Assembly (NCBI GenBank): GCA_021029095.1
Contig: JAJOHG010000031.1
Coordinates: forward strand, 62,001-126,000
Source of the DNA: Phellopilus nigrolimitatus
Taxonomy: Eukaryota > Basidiomycota > Agaricomycetes > Hymenochaetales > Hymenochaetaceae
Length of the DNA stretch: 64,000 nt
Reading direction: 5' to 3'
The notes beneath the pieces are model-generated. The model did not search any database, had not been told where the DNA came from, and was given only the letters and a program-made list of their open reading frames with translations. The stretch's first letter is position 1. Each line of letters opens with the position of its first letter. Shown here one piece after another: positions 23,787 to 37,399 of the stretch. The position numbers were made by a program, and so were the translations under genes.

Positions 23787-24516
23787 TAGCAAAGAGCACA
23801 CTTTACATACTTAATATGCAGAAGGGATTTTGCTAGCATGGAACATTGAAAATTGTCAGGATCAAGGTTGATAATGTCTCTCTGGATTTTCTTCAGCGCT
23901 AAAATTCTAATGCCATTGCCAGTCTCTTGCACTCGGATGGCGTAAGTTTATTGCTCACTCACTTCGCCGTACGGACTAAATGGACACCTCTTTGGGAGCA
24001 AAGGCAAATTTATCACTAGCATGGCTATCATATAGTTTTTGATGAACTCGGCGAGACATCATAACGAAACAAAAGAAATAAGAGAGTTTGGGAGGTTTCA
24101 TTGGTCCTGGAACGTTGCAATCGGGTCATAAAGACCGCCCGCATTGAATTGGACGCAGACAATTCCGCTGCAGAGAATATGTGTAGACAAGTCGCGAACT
24201 TTGATAGCTGGTTAGTCACGCCACCGACGATCCAGCGGAGTGCGATTCGGCACGTCGGCGTGGACGCCCACTATAAATGAACCAACTCATTCTAATTACT
24301 GTTTCCGCATGTCCCATACGCCTTTGATGAAAGTTTTTGGTATTTGGCGAACACACTCGAATTGAAATAATCTAGCTCGTGCAGCTTGATGTACTCAATG
24401 GACTTCAGGAACTAATCGATCTTTCAGACGTGGTCGTCCAATACGTGCGGACTACATCTATACTGCATCCTTGTCTTTGGCCCATCATTCAAAGACGAAC
24501 TTTTCTGGAGTCCCTG

Positions 24517-25789
24517 CTACTCGTACCACACCTCGCTCTCGTCTTCCGACTCGGAGTCCGTCTCCGTCTCGGATTTCAACTGATGATGTAGGATATACAT
24601 CCGAAAGCAACTTTCGATCTGCTGCGATAATGGTATACATACGTTAGTCTCATAGCGATCTTTGCAAAGCTCCGTTGCTCACTCGAAACGTCCTATCGAT
24701 CCCAGCGTTGGTCCGCCACTCGTTGTGGAGCGTGTCGCGCACCTCGCGCAGTCTCTCGACGGCCATCTGCGTCTGCTCCTCGTACTCAGGCGCGCAGATA
24801 TCGATGCCCGCGTACTCGAAGAGGGTCTTGAAGACGTCAAAGATGCCGGCGCGGTGCATCTCTTCTGTGTACCTGTCTACGACAGTGTTGACGATGCTGC
24901 CGTCGAAGATACCTACTCGCACGAGCTGTCCGACGAGCGCGACCTTGGCGTGGCCGAGCTCCAAGTGCGCTTCGGGATCCTTGAAGATATGGACTCGGTA
25001 CGTCAGCAAGCGCGTCATGTAACATTCGAATTTGCTTACCTTTTCCCACCATTGGTCTAAATCATCTAGGACGAGGGTGCGTATGGTCTCCTTTGCCTTC
25101 TCCGGATCAACGCCTGCCCTGACCTCCTCGATGACCTTCTGACATGCTATTATGACTGCTGCATATGACTCCTGACGGCAGTGCAATCCCTGAAGGACAT
25201 ACAGCAAGGGCATATCGGTGCTGTAGTCTTCGCGGAACCACGTTTCGAGGCCATCCGCATACTTGACACCTATTCTCTTGTTGTATCTCTTCAGGGAGAG
25301 CATGAGCGTCTCGTCGGTCTCCGGCGGCTCTTCGTCCTCACTTGATCCATCGTCGGACGCGTTTTCTATCTCTTCATTGTCGGCAACAACAAATTCACCG
25401 TCGAGAAAAAGACCATCGCTATCTGTTTCTCCATCGCTGATGTCCTCCTCGACGCTCCCGTCCGAATCCGTGGGTGGCTCATGGCTCGTCCTGCTACTCG
25501 CAGTGTTCCCACTATCTGCATAGTGGGTCCAACTGTTACTGTCGGACGTCGAGCCATCTGATCGTAGACCACCGATATGGCTGCGTGTGGCGGGGAGGGC
25601 GTTCGCACGCCGGGCAGCTGACAAGATGTGTACGGAACGGGCCATGTAAGTGCGGAGCTCGCTATTGATTTCGTGCGCAGGACGTGCGGCGAGGTTCGCG
25701 ACGCCGGAAGGCTGCTCGAGGGGTGGAGCAGGCTGTGCGTGGAAGACAGGCTGGTACAGCGGGATTTGGAGAGTCCGACGCGTCTCCAT
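24517..25789 (-). CDS. unrecognised acidic protein, module 1 copy
   Basis: ATG at 25789 (METRRTLQIPLYQPVF) leads into a Ser-rich then Asp/Glu-rich segment (SSEDEEPPETDE), then a helical-looking region with WFREDYSTDMPLLYVLQGLH and TIRTLVLDDLDQWWE. I infer a 60-bp intron (GTAAGC...TTCAAG, about 25040-24981), because the module 2 copy has a 49-bp version holding a stop that would otherwise break the frame. A second intron (donor GTGAGC near 24690, acceptor CATCAG near 24590) joins to the tail SETETDSESEDE ending WYE at a TAG at 24517. Without splicing, the frame ends soon after TFRVSNG. The later part (LGHAKVALVGQLVRVGIF) faintly recalls MIF4G-like helical repeats, which I would not rely on. 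Each module has one copy, between halogenase and reductase. Function is unknown. Confidence 0.6.
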
Positions 25790-25887
25790 GGCTGATAGTC
25801 GAGGCAGCGCTAATAGTGTGGCGCGACGAGGAGGCAAAGAGCGAGAGCGAGAGTCGACGTATGTGTTGTTGGTGGACGTGCGCGTTC

Positions 25888-26062
25888 AGTCTTATAAGCC
25901 ACACCGTTGTGCTGTGGCTACCTTGTTTGGTCGGCACGTTCTGGCTGGCCGCTTAGACCGTTCATATCTTATAAGCCACACCGCGTCATGCTGTGGCTGC
26001 CCCCCTTTTTTTTGTCGGCACATTCTTGCCGGCCGCTTAGATTGTTCATTGTTCGCTTTTCA
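25888..26062 (-). promoter_or_regulatory. tandem promoter repeat of the acidic-protein gene (module 1)
   Basis: Two copies of a roughly 88-bp unit, each with CTTATAAG and a GCCGACCAAACAAGG-like block on the minus strand. The same duplication is clean in module 2 (32845-33028), while module 3 has one unit. The TATA-like CTTATAAG of the proximal unit lies about 100 bp before the ATG. Confidence 0.5.
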
Positions 26063-26461
26063 TATCATATGCTGATTGTTAACTGGTGCTCATGCGGATG
26101 GAGTTAACAATCTCGCTGTACTTTTTATCAGGTGAGTACCACTGATTCTCCTCTTTGATATTCGAGACCGACAGTCTAGTTTCAGAGTGGACGTTGCTTA
26201 TGTCCAACTTATGCACCTCGGTTCAGTAAAGCAGGCTGTCCACCGTACCATATACCGAATACGGAAACGGGGGCCGTGTCGTATTGAGCAAAGGAGGGGG
26301 ACAAATACGGCGGTCGTATCATGGGACCCGTATCGGCATTACGGTTCTGCTGAGGTGCCCTCATCTGTTCTCGAGAAATAGGTGTATCTGACTTGTAAAA
26401 GATGAACACGCCTTTCGCTCTGTTATTGCTTCCAGCTTCGAGATTAAGCAAGTAACGCATG

Positions 26462-26580
26462 TCGACGAGCGCCTTGCCGAAGATCCCGCGGAAGATCTGT
26501 GGAGGTTCTGGAGAGGATTGAAGGAACGCGGAAGGCGCTGGAAGGAGTTGTGGTTCGTGATTCGCGTTACGTCACGCGTA
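26462..26580 (-). repeat. 110-bp recurrent block (copy 1 of 4)
   Basis: On the minus strand it reads ACGCGTGACGTAACGCGAA, ACCACAACTCCTTCC, then CAGATCTTCC and TCTTCGGC. The other copies are at 27655-27785 (-), 32366-32485 (+) and 39690-39835 (+). It borders the halogenase region in every module. Confidence 0.6.
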
Positions 26581-26583
26581 GTA

Positions 26584-26888
26584 CAGTGGGTCAGAAAAGT
26601 CTTCCCCCCCAAGAAAAAAAAGGAAGGCAGTTCACGTCTGCCCTATTCGCACAAAAATAATGTCGAATAGTGTTCTACTATGCATAATCTTTGCTTTAGA
26701 TGCATATTATTGAAAACATCAGATACATAACTCGTTAATTATTTTTGGGATGTGTTGAGCCGGCAGCATACATAGGTAATGGCGAAATGGCGAGCTGACA
26801 ACTCGACGGCGCAGCATCGTTTGCTACGCAGGCGGGAACCGCTTTCATTTTTCAGGTGGGGGGAGGGCGAAGACTTTTCTGACACCTG
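26584..26888. mobile_element. TA-flanked miniature inverted-repeat element, copy 2
   Basis: A 305-bp insertion with ends CAGTGGGTCAGAAAAGTCTT and, inverted, CAGGTGTCAGAAAAGTCTTC, flanked by TA at 26582-26583 and 26889-26890. Module 2 has the empty site near 32356-32375 (reverse complement CGCGTAGTAGTACCCAGACG). Its interior matches copy 1, including CAGCATCGTTTGCTACGCAG. Non-coding; probably a non-autonomous Tc1/mariner-pogo type element. Confidence 0.88.
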
Positions 26889-27172
26889 TAGTACCCAGAC
26901 GATCGAGTCACGCTTGTTTTTCCTCAGCGCTTGCTGTTTGGCTCCAGACAAGCCCCTCATCGTCTACGTCATTGATCTACGGCTGTCATGCGCTGCCTTC
27001 GGACTGGCCCGCAAGCGTGTGACTATCTTTTGTCGAGAGAAGAAGCGAAAGAAAAATGAGTTTGAAAGGGATGCAATGTACGCGTACATACAATCTTCGA
27101 CCTTGAAGGAGATTCACATAGTCGACCCGACGCGCTAAAGTGTTCGCGACTGGCGTCAGCACAAACTTGTCA

Positions 27173-27195
27173 GGGGGGGGGGGGGGGGGGGGGGG
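27173..27195. repeat. poly-G run (23 G)
   Basis: Homopolymer in the 3' flank copy beside the halogenase relic. The collinear spot in module 2 (near 32055) has no such run. Confidence 0.9.
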
Positions 27196-27560
27196 CACGA
27201 AACGAAAAAAAAAGAAGAAGAAAACGAAGCCTGTGCCGATTCCGAACACACTCAACCCCAAAAGTATCAGAAAAAACCATGATTTCTCTAGCAAACACAC
27301 AACTACATACAGGAGCAGTAAAAGAGGGTTTCTAGTCCCACAACAACAAACAGCATAAGCATAAGCAGAAGCAGCAGCAGCAGCAGCAGGAAGTACCAAC
27401 ATAGCAACAAAGAAAAGAAAAAAAGAAAGAAAAAAAGAAAAAGAGAGAAAAAGAAAACACATACAGAACGGCATACAGAACCAGCAGCACGAGGAAACCC
27501 GATCGAACAAGCCTACACGTCCCCGACCAACCACCCTCTCACTCGCTTCCGACCCGCCCG

Positions 27561-27645
27561 TGCCCGCTCACGCCGCCGCGGCGCTCAGCGCGCCCGTCGG
27601 CGAGAGGTGCGCGCCCGAGGAGAAGTACGGGCCGATGAACGCGCA
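27561..27645 (-). pseudogene. halogenase 3' relic (module 1)
   Basis: On the minus strand this reads AFIGPYFSSGAHLSPTGALS, then AAAA and a stop. It matches the flavin-contact segment of the intact halogenase (31000-31060, FIDPYFSSGVHLALTGALS) joined directly to the last alanines and stop of the same gene (31615-31630). So about 190 internal codons are deleted, and everything upstream of AFIG is gone. The following 3' flank (27.54 down to 26.9 kb) is collinear with 31.64-32.36 kb. The join lies in GC-rich alanine codons, compatible with microhomology-driven deletion. Confidence 0.85.
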
Positions 27646-27654
27646 CGACGCGCA

Positions 27655-28000
27655 ACGTATGCAACGTACGCAATATCACCGGGCTCCTCGCCAAAGATAC
27701 CGGAGAAGATCTGAGGAGGAGGGTTGAAAGAGAGCCGAAGGAGTTGTGGCTCGTCCCGTTCACGTTACGGTCACGCGTATACTGCATGTATGTACAATGT
27801 ACATGTACATGTACATGTACATATTACTAAAGCAACCCGAGTCGCGCTTTTTGCTGGCTCCTCTTTGCCAACACCTACTGGCAGTGCCGGAACCCTTCTG
27901 ATTTTTGCAATGCAATCCTTGCTCGATCTTGTTTTCAGCACGATGTCTCCTTACGGGTTCAAATATGTACCGGGTTTTCTGCTTATGTTGATTCAGCGGG
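27655..28000 (-). repeat. inverted partner of 39380-39835
   Basis: The stretch reads TTACGGGTTCAAATATGTAC and CTGGCTCCTCTTTGCCAACA here, and the reverse complement, with small changes, at 39.38-39.83 kb. It includes another copy of the 110-bp block (27655-27785). Confidence 0.7.
27790..27822. repeat. (TGTACA)n palindromic microsatellite
   Basis: ATGTACATGTACATGTACAT repeated across 30 bp. Shorter GTACATGTAC motifs recur in the window, for example near 340, 21270, 37425, 38507, 39670 and 45590. Confidence 0.85.
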
Positions 28001-28790
28001 GCATGAGAAGACATTGAGCATACACGAGCAGCTGCTTGAACGTCATCCTGACCCCCGATCATGTACGTATAACGAATGGCCTCCCCAGCAACAATCTGAT
28101 TTGCCTGCACGCAATTTGCACCTGTGCGAATGCAGAAAGGCTAGGCCAAGCCGTGCACGGAGTTTGATATGATATGAGGCGGGGAGTCTTGAGAGGGAAA
28201 AAGAAGAAAGAAAATAGTGCAGAGATACGTAGCACGTATGGGAAAAAGAGAAGAAAACATTGAGCTGCCACTATTTTTCTTCTTCTTCTTTGGACTTGGA
28301 GGCGGAATTTTGGTAATCCAGCCATTCACGCGGAGGCGGGCGCGCGCCGTCCGATACGATGCCGCCCGAGCGAGCGCACCGATGGGCGGGCCGGGCACTC
28401 GTTTTGCGCAGTGCACAGTGATGAGAGAAGGAAAAAAAACCCCCCCCCACACCCGTATGTATGCGTTCGCAGGGCCTTTCAGTTAGTGTATCGGTAGCGG
28501 GGCCTATCTACTGAGGATTCTTGGCGAAGCACCCGTTTGGGCAGACCCGAATTACGTTGTGGACTGATCCGCGGCGGCTGCCGTTATTTTCTGCAGACGG
28601 CTGTGAGCGATTGTGCGATGACGGACGGCGCTAACGCCGGTACGACCGGCCGCACGGAGGCTGGCAGGAATTCGCGGCAAGGGAGCGCAGGTCAGCAGCG
28701 GCGGCGGCGATGCGGATCAAAACGTAAATCATATTCCATACGGCGCAGCCGCCGCCGTGCGGGGACCCCAGACTCCGGCGGACTCTATTC
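28000..28790 (+). repeat. direct repeat upstream of the halogenase (partner 38660-39375)
   Basis: GTACGTATAACGAATGGCC, GGCGGGGAGTCTTGAGAGGG and GCAGTGCACAGTGATGAGAG occur in the same order in both copies. The second copy lies at the start of module 3, upstream of where a halogenase should be. It shows that module 3 once contained the halogenase region. Confidence 0.75.
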
Positions 28791-31630
<2,840 letters not shown>

Positions 31631-32365
31631 GCGAGCACGGGCGCGGCGGCGGCGGCGGCGGGCCGGAAGCGAGCGAGAGAGGCTGGATGGTCGGGGACGT
31701 GTTTTCGGGTTGTGTTGTTCAAACATGTAGGCTTGTTCGATCGGGTTTCTTCGCGCTGCTGGTCTGTATGCTGCTCTGTATGTGTTTTTTTCTTTCTTTT
31801 CTTTCTTTTTCTGTTGCTATGTTGGGACTTCCTGCTGCTGCTTCTGCTGTTGCTTCTGCTGTTGCTGTTTGTTGTTGTGGAACTAGAAAACCTGTTTTTT
31901 CTGCTACTGCTACTACTGTATGTAGTCTTTCGTCGTTCGTCTCTCGCGTGTGTTTGCTAGAGAATTTTTTTTTTTTTTTCGATACTTCTGGGGTCGAGTG
32001 TGTTCGGAATCGGCATAGGCTTCGTTTTCTTTCTTTTTTATTTCGTGCCCCCTGAGGTTTGTGCTTGCACCAGTCGCGGACACTTCAGCGCGCCGGGGCG
32101 GATGCTCGAGCCCAGGAGGTGCTGCGCTCAATAGCGGCATGGCATGGTCGACAAAACGTGTGTCTACTATGTGAATCTCCTTCAAAGACTGTACACAGTA
32201 CTACATGCATCCTTTCAAACCCATTTTTCTTTCGCTTCTTCTCTTGACAAAGGAAGGCAGCGCAGGACAGCCGTAGATCAATTACTTAGACGATAAGGGG
32301 CTTGTCTGGAGCCAAACAGCAAGCGCTAAGGAAAACACGCGTGACTCGATCGTCTGGGTACTACT

Positions 32366-32485
32366 ACGCGTGACGTAACGCGAACCATGAGCCACAACTC
32401 CTTCCAGCGCCTTCCGCCCTCTCCTCAATCCTCTCCAGATCTTCCGCAGGCTCTTCGGCAATGCGCTCGTTGATATGCGTTACTT
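32366..32485 (+). repeat. 110-bp recurrent block (copy 3 of 4)
   Basis: ACGCGTGACGTAACGCGAAC, ATGAGCCACAACTCCTTCC, CAGATCTTCC in order. See 26462-26580. A short frame starts at its ATGAGCCAC, but it is not conserved in length between copies. Confidence 0.6.
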
Positions 32486-32844
32486 GCTTAATCTCGAAGC
32501 TGGAAGTAATAACAGAGCTAAAAACGTGTCCATCTTTTACAAGTCAGATACACCTATTTCTCGAGAACAGATGAGGGCACCTCGCCAGAACCGGATTGCC
32601 GATACTGGGTTCCGTAATACGACCGCCGTATTTCCCCCCCTCTTTCGCTCAGTACGATACGGTCCCGTTTCCCTGGACAGCCTGCTTTACTGAATCGAGG
32701 CGCATCAGCTGGACACAAGCAACTTCCACTCTGAAATTAGACTGTCGGTCTCGGATATCAGAGAGAGAGTTTAGTAGTGCTTACCTGATAAAATACAGAA
32801 ACCCCACTCCGTATGAGCACCAGTCAACAATCAGCATATGGTAT

Positions 32845-33028
32845 GAAAAGCGAACAATGAACAGTCTAAGCGGTCGGCCAGAACGTGCCGACCAAACAAG
32901 GCAGCCACAGCACAACGCGGTGTGGTTTATAAGATTGATATGAAAAGCGAACAATGAGCAGTCTAAGCGGCCGGTCAGAACGCGCCGACCAAACAGGGCA
33001 GCCACAGCACAACAGTGTGGCTTATAAG
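32845..33028 (+). promoter_or_regulatory. tandem promoter repeat of the acidic-protein gene (module 2)
   Basis: Units 32845-32933 and 32942-33028 each run from GAAAAGCGAACAATGA to a TATA-like TTTATAAG or CTTATAAG. The second TATA lies about 95 bp before the ATG at 33117. The module 3 copy has only one unit (about 40136-40222). Confidence 0.6.
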
Positions 33029-33116
33029 ACTAAACGCGCACGTCCACCAACAACACACACGTCGAGTCTCGCTCTTTGCCTCCTCATCTCGCCACGCGCT
33101 GCCTCGACTATCTCCC

Positions 33117-34376
33117 ATGGAGACGCGTCGGACTCTCCAAATTCCGCTGTACCAGCCCGTCTTCCGCGCACAGCCTGCTCCGACCCTCGAGCAGCCTTCC
33201 GGCGTCGCAAACCCCGCCGCACGTTCTGCGCACGAGAACAATAGCGAGCTCCGCAATTACACGGCTCTATCCGCACACATCTTGTCAGCTGCACGGCGCG
33301 CGAACGTCCTCCCCGCCACATACGGCTATGCCAGTGGTCTAAGATCGGATGGCTCAACGTCTGACAGCAGCAGCTGGACCCACTATGGAGATAGTGGGAA
33401 CACTGCAAGTAGCAGGACGAGTCTTGAGCCACCTACGGATTCAGACGGGAGCTTCGAGGACGACGACAGCGATGGAGAAACAGACAGCGATGGCCTTTGG
33501 CCCGAGGGCGAATTTGTTGTCGACGACAATGAAGAGATAGAAAACGCGTCCGATGATGGATTAAGCGAGGACGAAGAGCCACCGGAGACCGACGAGGCAC
33601 TCATGCTCTCCCTGAAGAGATATAACAAAGCAATAGGTTTCAAGTATGCGGATGACCTGGAAACGTGGTTCCGCGAAGACTACAGCACCAATATGCCCCT
33701 GTTGTATGTCCTTCAGGGATTGCACTGCCGTCAGGAGTCATATGCAGCAGTCATAATAGCATGTCAGAAGGTCATCGAGGAGGTCAGGGCAGGAAATGAT
33801 CCGCAGAAGGCGAAGGAGACCATACGCACCCTCGTCCTAGATGATTTAGATCAATGGTGGGAAAAAGTAAGCACTTTCGAATGTTAGATGCCGCGCTTGC
33901 TGACGCACCTTCAAGGATCCGGAAGCGCATTTGGAGCTCGGCCACGCCAAGGTCGCGCTCGTCGGCCAGCTCGTGCGGGTCGGTATCTTCGACGGCAGCG
34001 TGGTCAGCGCCCTCGTAGACAGGTATACAGGAGAGACGTACCGCGCCGACATCTTGGATGTCTTTAAGACCCTCTTCGAATACGCGGGCATCGATATCTG
34101 CGCACCGGAGTACGAGGAGCAGACGCAGAAGGCCGTCGAGAGACTGCGCGAGGTGCGCGACATGCTCCACAACGAGTGGCGGACCGACGCTGAGATCGAT
34201 AGGACTGTTTCGAGTGAGCAGCGGAGCGTCGCAAACATCGCTATGAGACTAATGTATGTATACCATTATCGCAGCAGATCGAAGGTCGCTTTCGGATGTA
34301 TATCCTACATCATCAGTTGAAATCACGAGACGGAGACGGACTCCGAGTCGGAAGACGAGCGAGGTGGTACGAGTAG
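33117..34376 (+). CDS. unrecognised acidic protein, module 2 copy (altered C-terminus)
   Basis: Same protein as at 24517-25789: ATG at 33117 (METRRTLQIPLYQPVF), acidic stretch SEDEEPPETDEALM, WFREDYSTNMPLLYVLQGLH, then an inferred 49-bp intron (GTAAGC at about 33867 to TTCAAG at about 33915). That intron has an 11-bp deletion and an internal TAG relative to its sisters, and the frame survives only if it is spliced. After DRT an extra base (ACTGTTTCG against ACGTTTCG) shifts the frame. The acidic tail found in modules 1 and 3 is then not read properly, and another single-base change follows near 34324. The last 30 residues or so therefore differ, and the exact end is uncertain. Confidence 0.5.
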
Positions 34377-35911
34377 CAGGGACTCCAGAAAAGTTCGTCT
34401 TTGAATGATGGGCCAAAGACAAGGATGCAGTATAGATGTAGTCCGCACGTATTGGACGACCACGTCTGAAAGATCGATTAGTTCCTGAAGTCCATTGAGT
34501 ACATCAAGCTGCACGAGCTAGATTATTCAATTCGAGTGTGTTCGCCAAATACCAAAACTTCATCAAAGGCGTATGGACATGCGGAACAGTAATTAGAATG
34601 AGTTGGTTCATTTATAGTGGGCGTCCACGCCGACGTGCCGAATCGCACTCCGCTGCGATCGTCGGTGGCGTGACTAACACAATCAAAGTTCGCGACTTGT
34701 CTACTACACATATTCTCTGCAGCGGAATTGTCTACGTCCAATTCACTGCGGACGGTCTTTTCATTAACCGATTGCAACGTTCCAGGACCCATGGAACCTC
34801 CCGAGCTCTCTTACATGTATTTCTCTTGTTTCGATATGGTTGCGTATACTCATGTCTCGCCGAGTTCATCAAAAAGTATATGATAGCCACGCTAGTGATA
34901 AATCTGCCTTTGCTCCCAACGAGGTGTCCATTTAGTCCGTATGGCGAAGTGAGTGAGCAACAAACTCACGCCATCCGAGTGCAAGAGACTGGCAATGGCA
35001 TTGGGATTTTAGCGCCGAAGAAAATCTAGAGACACATTATCAAGCTTGATCATGACAGCATTTTGGAGCTCGACAGCTTCGCTCGCAGAGCCCCGCGTTT
35101 GGAAATCGTACACATCACCCCAGAGTCAATCGAAACTTGATTCTTTCAGCGATGGTCATGGTCGGCTATAATTTATAGGCACTACGCTTTTCAATGCTGG
35201 TCAAGAACCCATGCTAGCAAAATCCCTTCTGCATGATAGGTATGTGAAGTGTGTGCTCTTTGCTATAATGACTTTGCTGTAACCCGGAAGCTCCGAGCAC
35301 AACTGAAGAGGGTGGCTTCTTTGACTCCGATCACGCAAAAATCGATCTCTCTTTCTCATCTGCAATTCAGAGTAGGGCGACAGGTCTTCTCTAAGAACAA
35401 TCGATCTTGCATATATCGTTTTCCTATTTGTACTGGCTATCGTCCGGCATAGGCTAATACTTATTCGGAGCAAGTAGCTGATGCCACAAATCGTCTTATG
35501 GAGAAAAGCTATTGGTAAAAAGAAGCCGGTTAAGGCATTTTCAAAGTACTGAAGCGAGACCGAGAGGAATTTTACCAATCACATACAGAGTATGAGCTCG
35601 GTGTCGGGAGCCTCGCATTGTGCGTAGTAAAACATTCATACCGATATTAGGAGTTCTGCGACGGCAGGGACGAGAAATCGGCAACTCGAAAACGAAAAAT
35701 GTCACAACATTTTGAACTTGCAATGGCGATTCGGTGTCCCGGTGAATGACTGTGCTATACAAAGTAAGCATACTTCTATATTGTTACCATTATTAATTCC
35801 TTGAATTTCCCAACACATAAAAAGGCTCGAAGCTCATTCGTCCCATATCCAGCGCTTTCCCAGCGCTTCCAAGTTCCAATAACCCACGACCAAATCTAAG
35901 AAGAACCAGAA
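34377..35911. other. module 2 spacer
   Basis: No gene seen. Collinear with 22.8-24.5 kb (inverted) and 41.57-43.50 kb. It holds the empty target site (about 35255-35275) of miniature element copy 1. Confidence 0.6.
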
Positions 35912-37399
35912 ATGCCCGCCATCGCAGCACCAGCCAAGGTACTCGTCTCCGGCGCGAACGGCTTCATCGCGTGTGGCTCGTGCAGGACCTCCTCGAGCGC
36001 GGATACAGCGTGCGCGGCACCGTGCGTGCGGAGAGTAAGGCCACACACGTACGCAACCTCTTCAAGACGCATGGGGACAAGCTCGAGATCGTCGAGGTGC
36101 CGGATATCACGAAACCGGGCGCGTTCGACGCGGCCGTGCAGGGCGTCGACGCGATCGCGCACACCGCATCGCCGTTCCATCTCAACGCGGACGACCCGAA
36201 TGGTGAGTAGCACTCCCGACGGAGAGTCGCACGACTGACATTGCCGTCGCATCACCCACAGATGTCATCGAGCCCGCCGTGAAGGGCACAGTCGGCATCC
36301 TCGAGTCTGCGCTGAAGCACGCGTGAGCACTTATTCCCTCTATCCCCCTTTGCCCCCCAAGTGAACGAACCTTATCGCCTCCTTTCTCTTCTACACACGA
36401 CAGCGGTCCACAGCTGAGGCGCATCGCGGTGCTGTCCTCGAGCGTGTCTATCGTAAATGATTCGGACCGCGGGGAGCTCGATGAGCGCAGTTGGAACGAG
36501 GAGAGCATCGCAGGAGGTGCGCGCGAAGGGCCGCGCCGCGGGACAGACCGCCAAGTACTTCGCGTCGAAGTCGCTTGCAGAGAAGAGTGTGTCCGCAGCG
36601 CCTCGTACCCCTTGTGAAACCTCCACTGACCTAAGGTTGACGTGCATTCAGCCGCGTGGGAGTTCGCGGAGAAACACAAGTCCGAGATCTCGTGGGACCT
36701 CGTTGCGCTGAACCCGCCACTCGTGCGTCACTCACTTCTCCTTTTCTTTCCCTTTCTAACTCGTCTATAAGGTCTTCGGCCCGATCCTACACGAAGTATC
36801 ATCGCCCGCTGCGCTGAACAGCAGCGTCGCGTTGTTCTACGGGGCGATCCTGTCGCAGAAGAAGATGCCGGAGGAAGTCGCGAAGATGCAGAATTCGTGG
36901 GTCGACGTGCGCGAAGTCGCGCTTGGCCACGTGCGCGCGCTCGAGATCCCCGCGGCGGGAGGGCAACGCTTCATCCTGTCCGCTGGAACGTTCATCTGGC
37001 AGGACTGGCGTACGTGTTTTCCGACTTCGGCTGTGCTCTGACCGTTACAACACGGACTGACGCGCTTGGCTTGCAGTCGACGCGGCGAACGAGCTCAAGT
37101 TTCCAGGGCTCACTGTGCCCACTGGCACGCCGGGCGCTGGGAAGGACTTCGAGTACAACTCCTGGTACAGCAGTGCGAAGGCGAGAACGGTGCTCGGAAT
37201 CGAGTTCCGCGACAAGAAATCGACGGCAAAGGACAGTATCGAGAATCTGAAGGCGCAGTGGGTGGTGAACGAACTACTGGCGACAGAAAGGTGTCTATTG
37301 GTGTGCTTTAAGTATGTAGACAATGAATGTAAGAAAATGGATGTCAATGTGATAACGTGGACGTTTCTGGACAAGAAGTCGGCTGTGGTTGTCACGTGA
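35912..37399 (+). pseudogene. NAD(P)-dependent reductase, module 2 copy, frameshifted
   Basis: Collinear with the intact reductases at 21447-22797 and 43504-44861. One base is missing after GGCTTCATCGC at about 35969: the sister reads ATCGCAGTGTGG, here ATCGCGTGTGG. This breaks the Rossmann motif VSGANGFIA right after its start. A second shift, an extra base near 36511 (ATCGCAGGAGGTG against ATCGCGGAGGTG), lies before the YxxxK region. The 3' end also differs, since GCGCAGTGGGTGGTG reads through the stop used by the sisters. The gene is probably inactive. The damage is recent, since the rest is close to the intact copies. Confidence 0.75.

Larger units (their letters stand above)
22798..24516. 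other. module 1 spacer between reductase 1 and the acidic-protein gene
   Basis: No gene seen. It is collinear with 34.38-35.91 kb and 41.57-43.50 kb and interrupted by a miniature element at 23477-23786. Confidence 0.6.
20095..27645 (-). repeat. Module 1: left arm of the giant palindrome
   Basis: Read on the minus strand, this segment runs collinear with 31.6-38.6 kb and with 39.7-45.7 kb: halogenase relic, 3' halogenase flank, unrecognised acidic protein gene, reductase, small ORF and spacer. Homology covers genes, introns and intergenic DNA, so it is a segmental duplication rather than a gene-family resemblance. It carries two miniature transposons absent from the other modules. Homology with module 3 continues left into synthetase C. 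Confidence 0.85.

Noticed and set aside
25030..25060. Reading the acidic-protein gene without its first intron
   Set aside because: The 60-bp insert keeps the frame in modules 1 and 3, but the module 2 version has a stop and an 11-bp deletion and starts with GTAAGC, so an intron explains all three copies better.
27790..27822. CRISPR-like repeat array
   Set aside because: The repeats are a simple TGTACA microsatellite without spacers, and the genome is fungal.
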